In this document: positions 22,629-23,690 of the stretch, piece by piece
How the letters are laid out: every line of letters starts with the position of its first letter
Numbering within the stretch: position 1 is the stretch's first letter
Assembly (NCBI GenBank): GCA_031262135.1
Contig: JAISIG010000008.1
Coordinates: 1-23,690 of the forward strand
Length of the DNA: 23,690 bases
Reading direction: 5' to 3'
DNA from: Endomicrobium sp.
Lineage (GTDB): Bacteria > Elusimicrobiota > Endomicrobiia > Endomicrobiales > Endomicrobiaceae
Program-made: the position numbers and the translations under genes
Notes under the pieces: model-generated
What the model saw: only the letters and a program-made list of their open reading frames with translations
Told to the model about the DNA's origin: nothing
Databases searched by the model: none

Positions 22629-23690
22629 TTATGACAAACTATTTAAGAAATCAATATATGAAAATATTTTCACTATAGACAGTTTTCCATTTAATCTTTT
22701 TACTACTATAGAAGGCATCTTTAATCCATTAAACCAATTTTTTTGCACCATTGTATATCCAGCAGCATCACCAAAACGTATAACTGATCCTGGTTTCAGT
22801 ATAGTGTTAAGTTGATATTCTCCGAAAATATCTCCAGCAAGACAAGACTGCCCTGCAATAATATATTTATGAGGGCCACATTTATTATTAATTTTAGCAG
22901 AAGTTCTATATATAAGCAAATCAGGCATATGTGCTTCTACAGAAGAATCAACTATTGCAATGGTTTTTTTGTTTTTAATAATATCTAAAACTGTTGTTAT
23001 TAATTCACAACTATCAGTAACTATAGCTTCTCCAGGCTCTAAATATATTTGTACTTTAAATCTATTACTGAAATCTTTCAATTTTTCACAAAATTTTTCT
23101 ATAGGATAATATTGTTTTGTAAAATAAATACCTCCTCCGAGACTGACCCAATCAACTTTATGTAAAATAGCAGAATATTTTGCAGAAAGTTGGTCTAACA
23201 TATTACTGAAACTTTCATAGTGATCATTTTCACAGTTGTAATGAAACATGATTCCACTTATTTTATTCAAGTTAGAAAAGACTTGTCTTGAATCTATAAT
23301 GCCAAGTTTAGAATATTTTTGAGCTGGATCAGCAATGGAAAATTTTGAATAACTTATATTAGGATTAATACGTAATCCAATTTTACTATGATTTAAGGAA
23401 TTATAAAATCTATTTAATTGTGTTATTGAATTAAAGATAATTTTATCAGCTATATTCTTTAATAACATTATGTCATTCTCTGAATATGCTACACTAAAAA
23501 CATGATTTTCTTTTTTAAATTTATAATATCCAAGTTTAGCTTCATATAAAGAGCTACTAGTTGTTCCGTCCATATATTTGCTAATAAGTTTAAAAAGACT
23601 CCATGTAGAAAAGCACTTTAACGCTAAAAGCAGTTTTGCTCCTGAATTCTGTTTAATATATTCAACTTTTTTTAAATTTTGTAGTAAATT
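22629..23690 (-). CDS. nspC: Carboxynorspermidine/carboxyspermidine decarboxylase, N-terminus cut by window edge
   Basis: This PLP decarboxylase turns carboxy(nor)spermidine into (nor)spermidine. The frame is open to the right window edge; 353 residues are visible, and about 20 N-terminal residues lie outside. The methionine at 23573 is internal. The visible start LLALKCFSTWSLF contains the PLP lysine, followed by YMDGTTSSSLYEAKLG, GLRINPNISYSKF, GIMFHYNCEND, VSLGGGIYF and EPGEAIV. The C-terminal AGQSCLAGD motif carries the active-site cysteine and aspartate, and the end FGDAAGYTMVQKNWFNG is the normal NspC ending. All match the NspC family closely. Its promoter lies outside the window. It leads into the dehydrogenase gene after 61 bases. 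Confidence 0.93.
   Translation of the reverse strand, partial: NLLQNLKKVEYIKQNSGAKLLLALKCFSTWSLFKLISKYMDGTTSSSLYEAKLGYYKFKKENHVFSVAYSENDIMLLKNIADKIIFNSITQLNRFYNSLNHSKIGLRINPNISYSKFSIADPAQKYSKLGIIDSRQVFSNLNKISGIMFHYNCENDHYESFSNMLDQLSAKYSAILHKVDWVSLGGGIYFTKQYYPIEKFCEKLKDFSNRFKVQIYLEPGEAIVTDSCELITTVLDIIKNKKTIAIVDSSVEAHMPDLLIYRTSAKINNKCGPHKYIIAGQSCLAGDIFGEYQLNTILKPGSVIRFGDAAGYTMVQKNWFNGLKMPSIVVKRLNGKLSIVKIFSYIDFLNSLS

Overview
The window comes from a bacterial chromosome of very low GC: sample lines are about 25% G+C. It uses the standard bacterial code, since TGA ends btuC and ftsA. Coding density is very high. Of 23 protein genes, 22 are on the minus strand, and the only non-coding gene is a tmRNA. 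There are no insertion sequences, CRISPR arrays, rRNAs or ordinary tRNAs. The gene content suggests a diderm heterotroph, possibly host-associated with a compacting genome: two-subunit glycyl-tRNA synthetase, diaminopimelate (DAP) synthesis through DapL, carboxy(nor)spermidine polyamine genes, a SpoIID-type glycan hydrolase, corrinoid uptake and a short tmRNA. I cannot fix the phylum from sequence alone. An Elusimicrobiota/Endomicrobia-like lineage is my low-confidence guess; Deferribacterota or Desulfobacterota-like lineages are alternatives.

Right block (23690 down to 10210, all minus, so transcribed right to left): nspC (cut by the window edge), a carboxynorspermidine dehydrogenase-like gene, lysA, dapF, dapA, dapB, dapL, murC, murB, ftsQ, ftsA, ftsZ and plsC. 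Gaps are mostly 0-50 bases, so much of it is probably one operon or a few overlapping ones. It carries polyamine synthesis, then DAP/lysine synthesis, then DAP-dependent peptidoglycan precursors, then the division ring. The usual dcw members ddl, murG and ftsW are not in this run.

Centre (9322-10209): a divergent intergenic region, then plus-strand tadA and ssrA (tmRNA). The last 12 bases of tadA, including its stop codon, are the first 12 bases of the tmRNA, so mature tmRNA and complete tadA mRNA cannot come from the same RNA molecule. The tmRNA is only about 267 nt, and its 3' pseudoknot domain is nearly absent.

Left block (9321 down to 1, all minus): glyQ, glyS, btuR/cobO-type corrinoid adenosyltransferase, btuF, btuC, btuD, tyrS, a SpoIID/LytB-domain protein and asd (cut by the left edge). 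The four corrinoid genes are joined by overlapping stop and start codons. Asd makes aspartate semialdehyde, the substrate of DapA and also the expected co-substrate of the carboxynorspermidine dehydrogenase, so the two blocks meet at this metabolite.

Most individual genes are ordinary housekeeping genes. The points most worth a second look are the tadA/tmRNA overlap, the minimal tmRNA, a 13-bp perfect inverted repeat inside btuF, the shortened N-terminal region of GlyS, and the physical joining of polyamine, DAP, murein and division genes.
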